A stretch of DNA of 64,000 nt from Pseudomonas lurida (lineage in GTDB: Bacteria; Pseudomonadota; Gammaproteobacteria; Pseudomonadales; Pseudomonadaceae). Each line of letters starts with the position of its first letter. Position 1 is the stretch's first letter. Shown piece by piece: positions 50,571 to 64,000 of the stretch. The stretch spans positions 1,037,501-1,101,500 of the forward strand of contig NZ_PDJB01000001.1 in NCBI RefSeq assembly GCF_002563895.1. Direction: 5' to 3'. Under the pieces are notes generated by a model, which was not told the origin of the DNA, did not search any database, and saw nothing but the letters and a program-made list of their open reading frames with translations. Position numbers and translations under genes: made by a program.

Positions 50571-50819
50571 TTTTTCCTTCTGTCCGAATCTCGAGCAGAA
50601 ACCCGGTAGTAACGCAAGAATCCCTCCCTGCCAAATCATTGGCAGATGCATCTTCGTAATACCAAAAAAATCTTACTCTTAATAAATTACTTTAACTTTA
50701 GGCCATAGCTCTTTGAGCTATTTGCGCTTGTTGGGCCCAAAACATCGCCGAACTCTGGTTTCTCCTCCTTTTACGCTCCTAAATCTCCGTTCTGTAAGGC
50801 TTTTCCTTGAATCCGCGCC
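50571..50819 (+). other. Gene-free stretch between rnpB and the mraZ promoter
   Basis: These 249 bases are more AT-rich than the surroundings and hold no supported gene. Small palindromes occur (CCAAATCATTGG-like at about 50630 and AGCTCTTTGAGCT at about 50706-50718). Confidence 0.5.
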
Positions 50820-50849
50820 TTGACGGTGTGGTGGGCGCATTCCTATAGT
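50820..50849 (+). promoter_or_regulatory. Sigma-70 promoter of the dcw cluster (Pmra)
   Basis: TTGACG at 50820-50825 and TATAGT at 50844-50849 are separated by 18 bases. The MraZ repeats lie just downstream, at the start of the transcript. Confidence 0.7.
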
Positions 50850-50854
50850 GTGCG

Positions 50855-50882
50855 CAAGTGGCGGAAAGTGGCACAAAGTGGG
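50855..50882 (+). promoter_or_regulatory. MraZ operator: three direct repeats
   Basis: CAAGTGG, AAAGTGG and AAAGTGG recur with an exact 10-base period; the GTGG cores start at 50858, 50868 and 50878. This matches the known MraZ box AAAGTGG-N3 in direct repeat. It sits just after the -10, as expected for autorepression. Confidence 0.85.
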
Positions 50883-50923
50883 TTTTTTGAACGTAAAACG
50901 CTAAAATTTGGAGAAACGCATCT

Positions 50924-51379
50924 GTGTTTCGCGGAGCTAACGCTATCAGTCTCGATGCAAAAGGCCGTCTCGCCATGCCGAGCCGGTATCGTGACGAGCT
51001 CATTTCGCGAAGTTCCGGGCAGTTGATCATCACCATTGATGCCGTTGACCCTTGTTTATGTGTTTACCCGCTCGATGAGTGGGAGTTGATCGAAACCAAA
51101 TTGCGCGCCCTGCCTTCATTGCGTGAAGAAAACCGCCGCCTGCAGCGTTTGCTGATTGGTAATGCCGTCGACCTCGAGCTCGATGGCAGCGGTCGTTTCC
51201 TGGTGCCACCGCGGTTACGCGAGTACGCCAAGCTGGACAAGCGCGCAATGCTGGTCGGCCAACTGAACAAGTTCCAATTGTGGGACGAAGATGCCTGGGA
51301 TGCTGTTTCTGCAGCTGACCTGGCTGCTATTCAACAACCGGGCGCCATGCCTGATGAACTGCGTGATTTGATCCTGTGA
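50924..51379 (+). CDS. mraZ: Transcriptional regulator MraZ
   Basis: This 151-residue protein has two SpoVT/AbrB-like halves ([25 protein letters not shown] and [23 protein letters not shown]). MraZ forms ring-shaped oligomers and represses the dcw operon by binding repeats in its promoter. It starts with GTG, preceded by GGAGA eight bases away. It overlaps rsmH by four bases (GTGA). Confidence 0.95.
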   Translation: MFRGANAISLDAKGRLAMPSRYRDELISRSSGQLIITIDAVDPCLCVYPLDEWELIETKLRALPSLREENRRLQRLLIGNAVDLELDGSGRFLVPPRLREYAKLDKRAMLVGQLNKFQLWDEDAWDAVSAADLAAIQQPGAMPDELRDLIL

Positions 51380-52319
51380 CTATTGATAGCGGCTTTAACC
51401 ACATCACCGTACTGCTTGACGAAGCCGTTGAGGCTCTCGCCGTACGCGCGGATGGCTGCTATTTGGATGGCACCTTTGGCAGGGGCGGGCATAGCCGGTT
51501 GATACTCAGCCAGCTCGGGCCTGACGGTAAGCTCCTCGGGTTCGACAAAGACCCTCAAGCGATTGCCACCGGGCAAGCGCTAGCGGCCGAAGACGGCCGC
51601 TTTGTCGTTGTACAGCGTAGCTTTGCCGAGCTGGGTGCCGAAGTTGCCGAGCGTGGCATGGCGGGCAAGGTGGCCGGGGTTTTGCTCGACTTGGGCGTGT
51701 CTTCGCCACAGCTCGACGACCCGGAGCGTGGCTTCAGTTTCATGAACGACGGCCCACTCGACATGCGCATGGACCCGACCCGTGGCATCAGTGCCGCGCA
51801 GTTCATCGCCACCGCGCCGGTGGAAGAAATCGCCCGCGTATTCAAGGAATACGGTGAAGAACGCTTCGCCGGCCGCATGGCCCGTGCCGTGGTCGAGCGC
51901 CGCGAAATCCAGCCGTTCGAGCGCACTGCCGACCTGGCCGAAGTGCTGAAAGTCGCCAACCCTGCGTGGGAAAAGGGCAAGAACCCGGCCACCCGTGCAT
52001 TCCAGGGCCTGCGCATTCACGTCAACAACGAATTGGGCGACCTGGAGGCTGGCCTCGAGGCTGCCCTCGAGGCGCTGGAAGTGGGCGGTCGCCTGGTGGT
52101 GATCAGCTTCCACTCCCTGGAAGACCGTATCGTCAAACTGTTCATGCGTCGCCTGGTCAAGGGTGAATCCGACAACCTGCCGCGCAACCTGCCGGTACGT
52201 TTCGAAGCCTTTGTGCCGAAAATCAAAATCCATGGCAAAGCGCAGTTCGCTTCCGAAGCCGAACTCAAGGCCAACCCACGTTCCCGTAGCGCCGTGATGC
52301 GCGTCGCGGAGAAGTTGCG

Positions 52320-52323
<4 letters not shown>
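51376..52323 (+). CDS. rsmH: 16S rRNA N4-cytosine C1402 methyltransferase RsmH
   Basis: This 315-residue SAM enzyme (MraW) methylates the same nucleotide, C1402, that RsmI modifies on the ribose; both genes fall in this window on either side of rnpB. Family blocks [25 protein letters not shown] and [12 protein letters not shown] are present. It starts with GTG. Confidence 0.96.
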
Positions 52324-54354
<2,031 letters not shown>

Positions 54355-54355
<1 letters not shown>

Positions 54356-55818
54356 TGTCTCTTAGCCTGAACAAGATTTTTGCCCATGCCGGTCGCGATC
54401 TGTTGATCCGCGAGCTAAGCCTGGACAGTCGTAATGTGCGCGCCGGTGACCTGTTCCTGGCCGTGCCGGGTGGCAAGCTCGATGGCCGTGCGCACATCGC
54501 CGATGCGTTGCAACGCGGCGCTGCTGCCGTGGCTTATGAAGTGGAAGGCGCGACTGTGCTGCCGATCACCGACGTGCCATTGATTCCGGTCAAGGGGCTC
54601 GCCGCACAGCTGTCGGACATTGCTGGGCGCTTTTATGGCGACCCGAGCCGCCAACTCAACCTGGTCGGCGTCACGGGCACCAACGGCAAGACCAGCGTGA
54701 CCCAACTGGTTGCGCAGGCCCTTGACCTGCTGGGCCAGCACTGCGGCATCGTCGGCACCCTCGGCACCGGTTTCTACGGCGCGCTGCAAAGCGGCCTGCA
54801 CACCACGCCGAACCCGATCGCCGTGCAAGCGACCCTGGCCGACCTGAAAAAAGCCGGCGCCAAGGCAGTTGCCATGGAAGTGTCGTCCCACGGCTTGCAC
54901 CAGGGGCGCGTGGCCGCGCTGGCTTTCGATGTGGCGGTGATGACCAACCTGTCCCGCGATCACCTGGACTACCACGGCACCATGCAGGCCTACGCTGCCG
55001 AGAAGGCCAAGCTGTTTGCCTGGAATGACCTCAAGTGCCGCGTGGTGAACCTGGACGACGAATTCGGTCGCCAGCTGGCCGCCGAAGACCGTGAGTCGCG
55101 CCTGATCAGCTACAGCCTGGAGGACGCGAGCGCTTACCTGTATTGCCGTGAAGCCCAATTCAATGACGAAGGCGTGCGCGCCACGCTGGTGACGCCGCAG
55201 GGCGAGCACCATTTGCGCAGCAGCCTGCTGGGGCGCTTCAACCTGAGCAACGTCCTTGCCGCCGTTGGCGCGTTGCTCGGCCTGGATTACGCCCTGGATG
55301 AAATCCTGCGTGTGCTGCCGAAGCTGGAAGGCCCGGCCGGTCGCATGCAGCGCCTGGGTGGCGGCACCCAGCCGCTGGTGGTGGTCGATTATGCCCATAC
55401 GCCCGACGCCCTGGAAAAAGTCCTGGTGGCCCTGCGCCCCCACGCCAAGGGCAAATTGCTGTGCCTGTTTGGTTGTGGCGGTGATCGTGATCGCGGCAAG
55501 CGTCCATTGATGGCCGAGATCGTCGAGCGCCTGGCCGATGGCGTACTCGTGACCGACGACAACCCGCGCAGCGAAGACCCGAGCCAGATTTTCGACGATA
55601 TCCGTGTTGGCTTCAAAGACGGGTCCAAGGCCACGTTCGTCGCCGGTCGCGGTGCGGCCATTGCCCAATTGATCGCCAGCGCCAGCGCTGACGACGTAGT
55701 AGTGCTGGCCGGTAAAGGCCACGAGGACTATCAGGAAATCAATGGCGAACGCCATGCCTTCTCCGATCTGGTCGAGGCCGATCACGCCTTGACCGCATGG
55801 GAGGTCGCCCATGCTTAA
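54355..55818 (+). CDS. murE: UDP-MurNAc-L-Ala-D-Glu:meso-DAP ligase MurE
   Basis: This 487-residue Mur ligase adds the third residue of the stem peptide. ATP-binding GTNGKTSVT is at about 107-115. The DNPR motif at 402-405 marks meso-diaminopimelate as the substrate, so the wall is of the A1-gamma type. Overlaps murF by eight bases. Confidence 0.97.
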
Positions 55819-57181
55819 AGCAATGACATTCAGCGAACTGACCCAGGCCCTGTCGGCCCGTGTCCTGTCGAGCGATTGCAGCTTCGACGGCGTCAGTATC
55901 GACAGTCGCAACATCAAGCCGGGGCAGTTGTTTGTCGCGCTGGCTGGCCCGCGCTTCGATGGTCACGACTACCTGAATGAAGTCGCCGCCAAAGGCGCCG
56001 TCGGCGCTTTGGTGCAACGCGAAGTAGCGGACTCCAGGCTGCCGCAGCTGTTGGTCGCCGACACCCGCCTGGCCCTCGGCCAGCTCGGCGCGTTGAACCG
56101 CGCCGCATTCACCAATCCCGTTGCCGCCATCACCGGCTCCAGCGGCAAGACCACGGTCAAGGAGCTGCTCGCCGGCGTGCTGCGTACGCGCGGCCCGGTG
56201 CACGCCACCCGTGGCAACCTGAACAATGATTTCGGCGCACCGCTGACCCTGCTTGAACTGGCGCCGGAACACACCGCGGCGGTGATCGAACTGGGCGCCT
56301 CGCGCGTCGGCGAAATCGCCTACACCGTGGCGCTGACCAAGCCCCACGTTGCGATCATCAACAACGCGGGTACCGCCCACGTCGGCGAGTTCGGCGGCCC
56401 GGAAAAAATCGTCGAGGCCAAGGGTGAAATCCTTGAAGGCCTCGATGCGTCGGGCACTGCTGTGTTGAATCTCGACGACAAGGCCTTCGAAACCTGGCGT
56501 GTACGCGCCGCCGGGCGCAAGGTCCTGACGTTTGCCGTGCTCAACGCTGCGGCTGATTTCCATGCATCCAACATCACGGTCGATGCCCGTGGTTGCCCGT
56601 CCTTCACCTTGCATACCCCGCAAGGCAGCGAGCACGTCCAGCTGAATCTGCTGGGCAACCATAACGTCGCCAATGCCTTGGCCGCCGCCGCCGCCGCATA
56701 CGCCCTGGGCGTTTCGCTGTTCGGTATCGCCACAGGCCTGGGTGCGGTGCAGCCGGTCAAGGGCCGCACTGTTGCTCAGCTTGCGACCAATGGCATGCGG
56801 GTGATCGATGACACCTACAACGCTAACCAGTCCTCGGTCTGTGCTGCCATCGACCTGCTCAAGGGCTTTGCCGGTCGCAAGGTGCTGGTGCTGGGCGATA
56901 TCGCCGAACTGGGCGACTGGGCCGAACAGTCCCACCGCGAAGTCGGCGCCTACGCGGCGGGCAAAGTCGACGCTCTCTATGCCGTCGGCAAGAACATGGC
57001 CCACGCCGTCGACGCCTTTGGCCCCGGCGCGGTGCATTTTGCGACACAGGCCGAGCTGATCCAGGCGCTGACGGCGGCTGAACACGACACACACACAACC
57101 ATTTTGATCAAGGGATCGCGCAGCGCGGTGATGGAAAACGTCGTCGCGGCCTTGTGTGGCTCAAGTACGGAGAAACATTAA
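55811..57181 (+). CDS. murF: UDP-MurNAc-tripeptide:D-Ala-D-Ala ligase MurF
   Basis: This 456-residue ligase adds D-Ala-D-Ala to complete the pentapeptide. ATP-binding [12 protein letters not shown] is at about 110-121, and the central [12 protein letters not shown] and [10 protein letters not shown] motifs are typical. Its stop overlaps the mraY start by one base (TAATG). Confidence 0.97.
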   Translation: MLKAMTFSELTQALSARVLSSDCSFDGVSIDSRNIKPGQLFVALAGPRFDGHDYLNEVAAKGAVGALVQREVADSRLPQLLVADTRLALGQLGALNRAAFTNPVAAITGSSGKTTVKELLAGVLRTRGPVHATRGNLNNDFGAPLTLLELAPEHTAAVIELGASRVGEIAYTVALTKPHVAIINNAGTAHVGEFGGPEKIVEAKGEILEGLDASGTAVLNLDDKAFETWRVRAAGRKVLTFAVLNAAADFHASNITVDARGCPSFTLHTPQGSEHVQLNLLGNHNVANALAAAAAAYALGVSLFGIATGLGAVQPVKGRTVAQLATNGMRVIDDTYNANQSSVCAAIDLLKGFAGRKVLVLGDIAELGDWAEQSHREVGAYAAGKVDALYAVGKNMAHAVDAFGPGAVHFATQAELIQALTAAEHDTHTTILIKGSRSAVMENVVAALCGSSTEKH

Positions 57182-58263
57182 TGCTGCTGCTGCTGGCTGA
57201 GTATCTGCAACAGTTCCACAAAGGCTTCGCGGTCTTTCAGTACCTGACCCTGCGCGGGATCCTGGGTGTGCTGACCGCGTTGTGTTTGTCGCTGTTCCTG
57301 GGGCCGTGGATGATCCGCACCCTGCAGAACCTGCAAATTGGTCAATCGGTTCGTAATGACGGCCCGCAGTCGCACCTGTCCAAATCCGGCACCCCGACCA
57401 TGGGCGGCGCGCTGATCCTGTCGTCCATCGGCGTCAGCACCTTGCTGTGGGCTGACCTGCACAACCGCTACGTGTGGGTGGTGCTGTTGGTGACCCTGCT
57501 GTTTGGCGCCATCGGTTGGGTGGATGACTACCGCAAGGTGATCGAGAAGAACTCCAAGGGCCTGCCCAGTCGCTGGAAGTATTTCTGGCAGTCGGTGTTC
57601 GGTCTCGCTGCCGCGATCTTCCTTTACATGACAGCGCCAAGCGCAGTGGAAACGACCTTGATCATTCCGATGCTCAAGGACGCCAGCATTCCACTGGGCA
57701 TCGGCTTCGTGGTGCTGACCTACTTCGTGATCGTCGGCTCCAGCAACGCGGTCAACCTCACCGACGGTCTCGACGGCCTGGCGATCATGCCGACGGTGAT
57801 GGTGGGCGGCGCGCTCGGCATCTTCTGCTACCTGTCGGGTAACGTGAAATTCGCTGAATACCTGCTGATCCCGTATGTACCGGGTGCAGGTGAATTGATT
57901 GTGTTCTGCGGCGCGCTGATTGGTGCAGGCCTGGGCTTCCTATGGTTCAACACCTATCCCGCACAAGTCTTCATGGGCGACGTTGGCGCGTTGGCGCTGG
58001 GCGCTGCCTTGGGCACCATCGCGGTGATCGTTCGCCAGGAAATCGTGTTGTTCATCATGGGCGGTGTGTTCGTGATGGAAACCCTGTCGGTGGTCATCCA
58101 GGTGGCTTCCTTCAAATTGACCGGGCGCCGTGTGTTTCGCATGGCGCCAATTCACCACCACTTTGAACTCAAGGGCTGGCCTGAGCCACGTGTGATCGTC
58201 CGCTTCTGGATCATCACCGTGATTTTGGTGCTGATCGGCCTTGCCACCCTGAAACTGAGGTAG
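57181..58263 (+). CDS. mraY: Phospho-MurNAc-pentapeptide translocase MraY
   Basis: This 360-residue enzyme with ten transmembrane helices makes lipid I from UDP-MurNAc-pentapeptide and undecaprenyl phosphate. The motifs [21 protein letters not shown] and [11 protein letters not shown] carry the catalytic Asp residues, and the [13 protein letters not shown] loop is present. Confidence 0.97.
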   Translation: MLLLLAEYLQQFHKGFAVFQYLTLRGILGVLTALCLSLFLGPWMIRTLQNLQIGQSVRNDGPQSHLSKSGTPTMGGALILSSIGVSTLLWADLHNRYVWVVLLVTLLFGAIGWVDDYRKVIEKNSKGLPSRWKYFWQSVFGLAAAIFLYMTAPSAVETTLIIPMLKDASIPLGIGFVVLTYFVIVGSSNAVNLTDGLDGLAIMPTVMVGGALGIFCYLSGNVKFAEYLLIPYVPGAGELIVFCGALIGAGLGFLWFNTYPAQVFMGDVGALALGAALGTIAVIVRQEIVLFIMGGVFVMETLSVVIQVASFKLTGRRVFRMAPIHHHFELKGWPEPRVIVRFWIITVILVLIGLATLKLR

Positions 58264-58269
58264 AAACGA

Positions 58270-59616
58270 GTGTCCCTGATCGCTTCAGACCACTTCCGCA
58301 TCGTTGTCGGCCTCGGCAAGAGCGGCATGTCCCTGGTTCGCTTCCTGGCGAACCGGGGCAAGCCGTTTGCCGTGGCCGATACGCGGGAAAATCCACCGGA
58401 GCTGGTCACGCTGCGCCGTGACTACCCGCACGTGGAAGTGCGTTGTGGCGAGCTGGATGTCGAGTTTCTGTGCCGCGCCGATGAGCTCTACGTGAGCCCC
58501 GGCCTGGCCCTGGCGACACCGGCCCTGCAAGCCGCTGCGGCCCGTGGCGTGAAGCTGTCCGGCGATATCGACCTGTTCGCGCGTAACGCGAAGGCACCGA
58601 TCGTGGCCATCAGCGGTTCCAATGCGAAAAGCACCGTGACCACCCTGGTCGGCGAGATGGCGGCTGCGGCCGGCAAGCGCGTGGCCGTGGGCGGCAACCT
58701 CGGTACACCGGCGCTGGACCTGCTCAGCGACGACGTCGAGCTGTACGTGATGGAGCTGTCGAGCTTCCAGCTGGAAACCACCCACGACCTCGGTGCCGAA
58801 GTGGCCACCGTGTTGAACGTGAGTGAAGACCACATGGACCGCTACAGCGGCCTGCCGGCGTACCACCTGGCCAAGCACCGGATCTTCCGTGGCGCCAGGC
58901 AAGTGGTGGTCAATCGCCAGGACGCCCTGAGCCGTCCGTTGATGGGCGAGGGCCTGCCGTGCTGGACCTTCGGCCTGGGCAAACCCGACTTCAAGGCCTT
59001 CGGTATTCGCGAAGAGAACGGCGAGAAATACCTGGCCTTCGAATTCCAGAACCTGATGCCCGTCCGCGAACTGAAAATCCGGGGCGCGCACAACCAGTCC
59101 AACGCCCTGGCCGCGCTGGCATTGGGGCATGCCGTTGGCCTGCCATTTGATGCCATGCTGTCGGCGCTGCGTACCTTTGGCGGCCTCGAGCATCGCTGCC
59201 AGTGGGTGCGCGATCTGAATGGCGTGAGCTATTACAACGACTCCAAGGCCACCAACGTCGGTGCCGCCCTGGCGGCGATCGAAGGCCTCGGCGCCGATAT
59301 CGACGGCAAGCTGGTGCTGATCGCCGGCGGCGACGGCAAGGGTGCCGACTTCAAGGACCTCAAAGGCCCGGTGGCTGAACACTGCCGCGTCGTGGTGCTG
59401 ATGGGGCGCGACGCTGGCCTGATCGCCGCTGCCTTGGGTGATGCCGTGCCGCAAGTACGCGCCACCTCGCTGGACGATGCCATTGCCCAATGCAAAGCCC
59501 TGGCGCAGCCGGGCGATGCGGTGCTGCTGTCGCCGGCGTGCGCCAGTTTCGACATGTTCAAGAACTACGAAGAGCGCGGCCAGCTGTTCGCCCGCGCCGT
59601 GGAGGCCTTGGCATGA
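58270..59616 (+). CDS. murD: UDP-MurNAc-L-Ala:D-Glu ligase MurD
   Basis: This 448-residue ligase adds D-glutamate as the second residue. The ATP-loop is SGSNAKSTVTTLV (Gly-Ser-Asn-Ala-Lys-Ser rather than the more common GTNGKT), a variant seen in Pseudomonas MurD to my recollection. It starts with GTG six bases after mraY. Overlaps ftsW by four bases. Confidence 0.95.
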   Translation: MSLIASDHFRIVVGLGKSGMSLVRFLANRGKPFAVADTRENPPELVTLRRDYPHVEVRCGELDVEFLCRADELYVSPGLALATPALQAAAARGVKLSGDIDLFARNAKAPIVAISGSNAKSTVTTLVGEMAAAAGKRVAVGGNLGTPALDLLSDDVELYVMELSSFQLETTHDLGAEVATVLNVSEDHMDRYSGLPAYHLAKHRIFRGARQVVVNRQDALSRPLMGEGLPCWTFGLGKPDFKAFGIREENGEKYLAFEFQNLMPVRELKIRGAHNQSNALAALALGHAVGLPFDAMLSALRTFGGLEHRCQWVRDLNGVSYYNDSKATNVGAALAAIEGLGADIDGKLVLIAGGDGKGADFKDLKGPVAEHCRVVVLMGRDAGLIAAALGDAVPQVRATSLDDAIAQCKALAQPGDAVLLSPACASFDMFKNYEERGQLFARAVEALA

Positions 59617-60836
59617 GTATCAATTTCAGAAACATCATCAAGCCGTACCCGTCGCCGATCATTACCGGGCGTGGTATCGACCTTGATTTTCCGATGCTTG
59701 CCGGTTGCCTGGCATTGCTCGGCCTGGGCCTGGTGATGATCACGTCGGCGTCTTCCGAAGTGGCCGCCGTGCAGTCGGGCAACACCCTGTACATGATGAT
59801 CCGTCACCTGGTGTACCTGGTGATCGGCCTGGGCGCGTGCATCGTCACCATGATGATTCCTATCGCCACCTGGCAACGCCTGGGTTGGTTGATGCTGATC
59901 GGCGCGTTCGGCTTGCTGATCATGGTGATCCTGCCCGGCATTGGCCGGGAGGTGAACGGTTCGATGCGCTGGATCGGCTTCGGCGCCTTCAACGTGCAGC
60001 CGTCGGAAATCGCCAAGGTGTTCGTGGTGATCTACCTTGCGGGCTACCTCGTGCGTCGCCAGAAAGAAGTGCGCGAAAGCTGGATGGGCTTCTTCAAGCC
60101 GTTCATCGTGCTGCTGCCGATGGCCGGCCTGTTGCTGATGGAGCCTGACTTCGGTGCCACCGTCGTGATGATGGGAGCGGCGGCGGCGATGCTGTTCCTC
60201 GGCGGTGTGGGCCTGTTCCGTTTCACCTTGATGGTGGTGCTGGCCGTGGCCGCCGTGACCATCCTGGTGCAGGCACAGCCCTACCGGATGGCGCGTCTGA
60301 TCACCTTTACCGACCCATGGTCCGATCAGTTCGGTTCCGGCTACCAGTTGACCCAGGCCTTGATCGCCTTCGGTCGTGGTGAATGGCTGGGCGTGGGCCT
60401 GGGCAACAGTGTGCAGAAGCAATTCTACCTGCCGGAAGCCCACACCGACTTCGTGTTCTCGGTCCTCGCCGAAGAGCTTGGCGTGGTCGGTTCGCTGTGC
60501 ACCGTCGCGCTGTTCGTGTTCGTGTGTGTACGCGGCATGTACATCGGCTTGTGGGCCGAGAAGGCCAAACAGTATTTCGCCGCCTATGTGGCGTATGGCT
60601 TGTCGTTCCTGTGGATCGGCCAGTTCCTGATCAACATTGGTGTGAACGTCGGCCTGCTGCCGACCAAGGGCCTGACCTTGCCGTTCCTCAGTTACGGTGG
60701 CAGTTCGTTGGTGATCTGCTGCGCGTGCCTGGGCTTGTTGCTGCGCATCGAGTGGGAGAGCCGAACCCACCTGGGCAGCGAAGAGATGGAGTTCAGCGAA
60801 AGCGACTTTGCCGAGGAGCCGACCCATGGGCGCTAA
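59613..60836 (+). CDS. ftsW: Septal peptidoglycan polymerase FtsW
   Basis: This 407-residue SEDS protein with ten helices polymerises lipid II with FtsI at the septum. Conserved segments include NGSMRWIGFGAFNVQPSEIAK and LPFLSYGGSSLV. An N-terminal cytoplasmic tail precedes the first helix at about 28. The ATG at 59613 overlaps the murD stop. Overlaps murG by 11 bases. Confidence 0.96.
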   Translation: MSINFRNIIKPYPSPIITGRGIDLDFPMLAGCLALLGLGLVMITSASSEVAAVQSGNTLYMMIRHLVYLVIGLGACIVTMMIPIATWQRLGWLMLIGAFGLLIMVILPGIGREVNGSMRWIGFGAFNVQPSEIAKVFVVIYLAGYLVRRQKEVRESWMGFFKPFIVLLPMAGLLLMEPDFGATVVMMGAAAAMLFLGGVGLFRFTLMVVLAVAAVTILVQAQPYRMARLITFTDPWSDQFGSGYQLTQALIAFGRGEWLGVGLGNSVQKQFYLPEAHTDFVFSVLAEELGVVGSLCTVALFVFVCVRGMYIGLWAEKAKQYFAAYVAYGLSFLWIGQFLINIGVNVGLLPTKGLTLPFLSYGGSSLVICCACLGLLLRIEWESRTHLGSEEMEFSESDFAEEPTHGR

Positions 60837-61888
60837 TGTGCTGATCATGGCGGGCGGCACCGGGGGCCATGTGTTCCCGGCCCTGGCGTGTGCGCGGGAA
60901 TTCCAGAACCGTGGCTACACCGTGCACTGGCTGGGCACACCGCGTGGCATCGAAAACGAATTGGTGCCGAACGCCGGCTTGTCGCTGCATTTGATCAACG
61001 TCACCGGCCTGCGTGGCAAGGGCAAGTTGTCCCTGCTCAAGGCACCGTTCGTGTTGCTCAAGGCGGTGTGGCAAGCGCGCAAGCTCATGCGTGAATTGAA
61101 ACCGGTGTGCGTGCTCGGCTTTGGCGGTTACGTGACCGGCCCGGGTGGTGTCGCCGCCAGGCTTGCCGGCGTGCCGGTGATCGTGCACGAGCAGAACGCC
61201 GTTGCCGGTACCGCTAACCGCCTGCTGGTGCCCTTGGCGGCGCGGGTGTGTGAAGCGTTCCCGAATACCTTCAGTGCGTCGCACAAGCGCCGTACCACCG
61301 GCAACCCGGTGCGCACCGAACTGTTCATGGACATCGCCCGCCAGGCGCTGGTCGGGCGCAAGGCACACCTGCTGATCCTGGGCGGAAGCCTGGGCGCCGA
61401 GCCGCTGAATAAATTGCTGCCGCAAGCGCTGGCGCAACTCCCTGTGGAATTGCGTCCGGAGATCTTCCACCAGGCTGGCAAGAATCACGATGAAGTCACC
61501 GCCACTCGCTATCGCGAAGCCGGTATAGAGGCAAACGTACAGCCCTTCATCAAAGACATGGCCCACGCCTATGGCTGGGCCGACCTGGTGGTCTGTCGCG
61601 CTGGTGCGTTGACCGTCAGTGAACTGGCTGCCGCCGGTCTGCCGTCCTTGCTGGTGCCCTTGCCCCATGCGATCGACGATCACCAGACCCGCAACGCCGA
61701 ATATTTGGCCGGGGAGGGCGCTGCCTTCCTGCTGCCGCAAAGAACGACTGGCGCCGCCGATTTGGCCGCACGCCTGACCGAGGTTTTGATGCAACCGGAA
61801 CGACTCAACAGCATGGCGAGCACCGCAAGCCGCTTGGCCAAACCTGACGCAACCCGCACCGTGGTCGATATCTGCCTGGAGGTGGCCC

Positions 61889-61896
<8 letters not shown>
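60826..61896 (+). CDS. murG: Lipid II synthase MurG
   Basis: This 356-residue peripheral membrane glycosyltransferase transfers GlcNAc to lipid I. The N-terminal [14 protein letters not shown] loop and C-terminal [22 protein letters not shown] binding site for UDP-GlcNAc are intact. The ATG at 60826 (MGANVLIM) is the family start. Overlaps murC by eight bases. Confidence 0.97.

Positions 61897-64000
<2,104 letters not shown>

Noticed and set aside
58600..58660. MurD ATP loop GSNAKST as a damaged Walker motif
   Set aside because: The Lys and Ser/Thr needed for phosphate binding remain, and I recall the same form in other Pseudomonas MurD proteins, so it is a normal variant.

Overview
The window is a 64 kb piece of a Pseudomonas chromosome, most likely from the P. 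fluorescens group. Three things point there: the gene order (PTS-Ntr/rpoN/lpt, mla-murA-his, upp-uraA-hpt-mqo, lpoA-dolP, rnpB-dcw), the high-GC codon use, and paired short palindromes with GTGGGAGC..GGCTTGC cores between genes, as known for REPIN repeats in this group. It is core chromosome. I see no prophage, insertion sequence, CRISPR array, tRNA or rRNA gene. Both ends cut genes: an orf upstream of sodA on the left and ddl on the right.

Layout. (1) 1-1875: end of the orf before sodA, Mn superoxide dismutase, ZIP metal transporter. (2) 1973-8982, minus strand: kdsD, kdsC, lptC, lptA, lptB, rpoN, hpf, ptsN, rapZ, ptsO, which join LPS synthesis and export to sigma-54 and the nitrogen PTS. 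(3) 9307-17311, plus: mlaFEDCB, ibaG, murA, then hisG-hisD-hisC. (4) 17387-23090: uraA and upp, hpt with a WbuC-type cupin, two small unknowns, and mqo. (5) 23815-28075: several small unknown proteins, a YajG-like lipoprotein, an atypical acyltransferase, and a CPxCG / DUF2007 / YedK-like trio in which the YedK-like protein lacks two residues known to be catalytic. (6) 28188-35092: a dCache chemoreceptor, an M48 lipoprotein protease, a TMEM165-type Mn exporter behind a yybP-ykoY riboswitch, rsmC, a D-2-hydroxyacid dehydrogenase and a LysE exporter. (7) 35225-43460: a putative lipid-use island of acyl-CoA ligase, DUF1302 outer-membrane barrel, DUF1329 periplasmic protein and a MalT-like LuxR regulator. 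(8) 43921-49037: an MBL hydrolase, an OmpA-like lipoprotein, and dolP-diaA-yraN-lpoA. (9) 49247-64000: rsmI, rnpB, then the division and cell-wall (dcw) cluster from mraZ to ddl.

Most of the window serves the envelope: LPS transport, phospholipid trafficking (Mla), peptidoglycan precursors and septal synthesis, and outer-membrane lipoproteins. The best candidate for an under-described system is region 7. All three of its promoters carry GCAAATC at nearly the same distance (43, 43 and 41 nt) from a -10-like hexamer. This suggests that the adjacent LuxR protein controls the acyl-CoA ligase, the DUF1302/DUF1329 pair and itself. Other points of note are the pair of mutually exclusive perfect stems in the manganese riboswitch leader, the altered YedK-like protein, and a clean three-repeat MraZ operator at the head of the dcw cluster.
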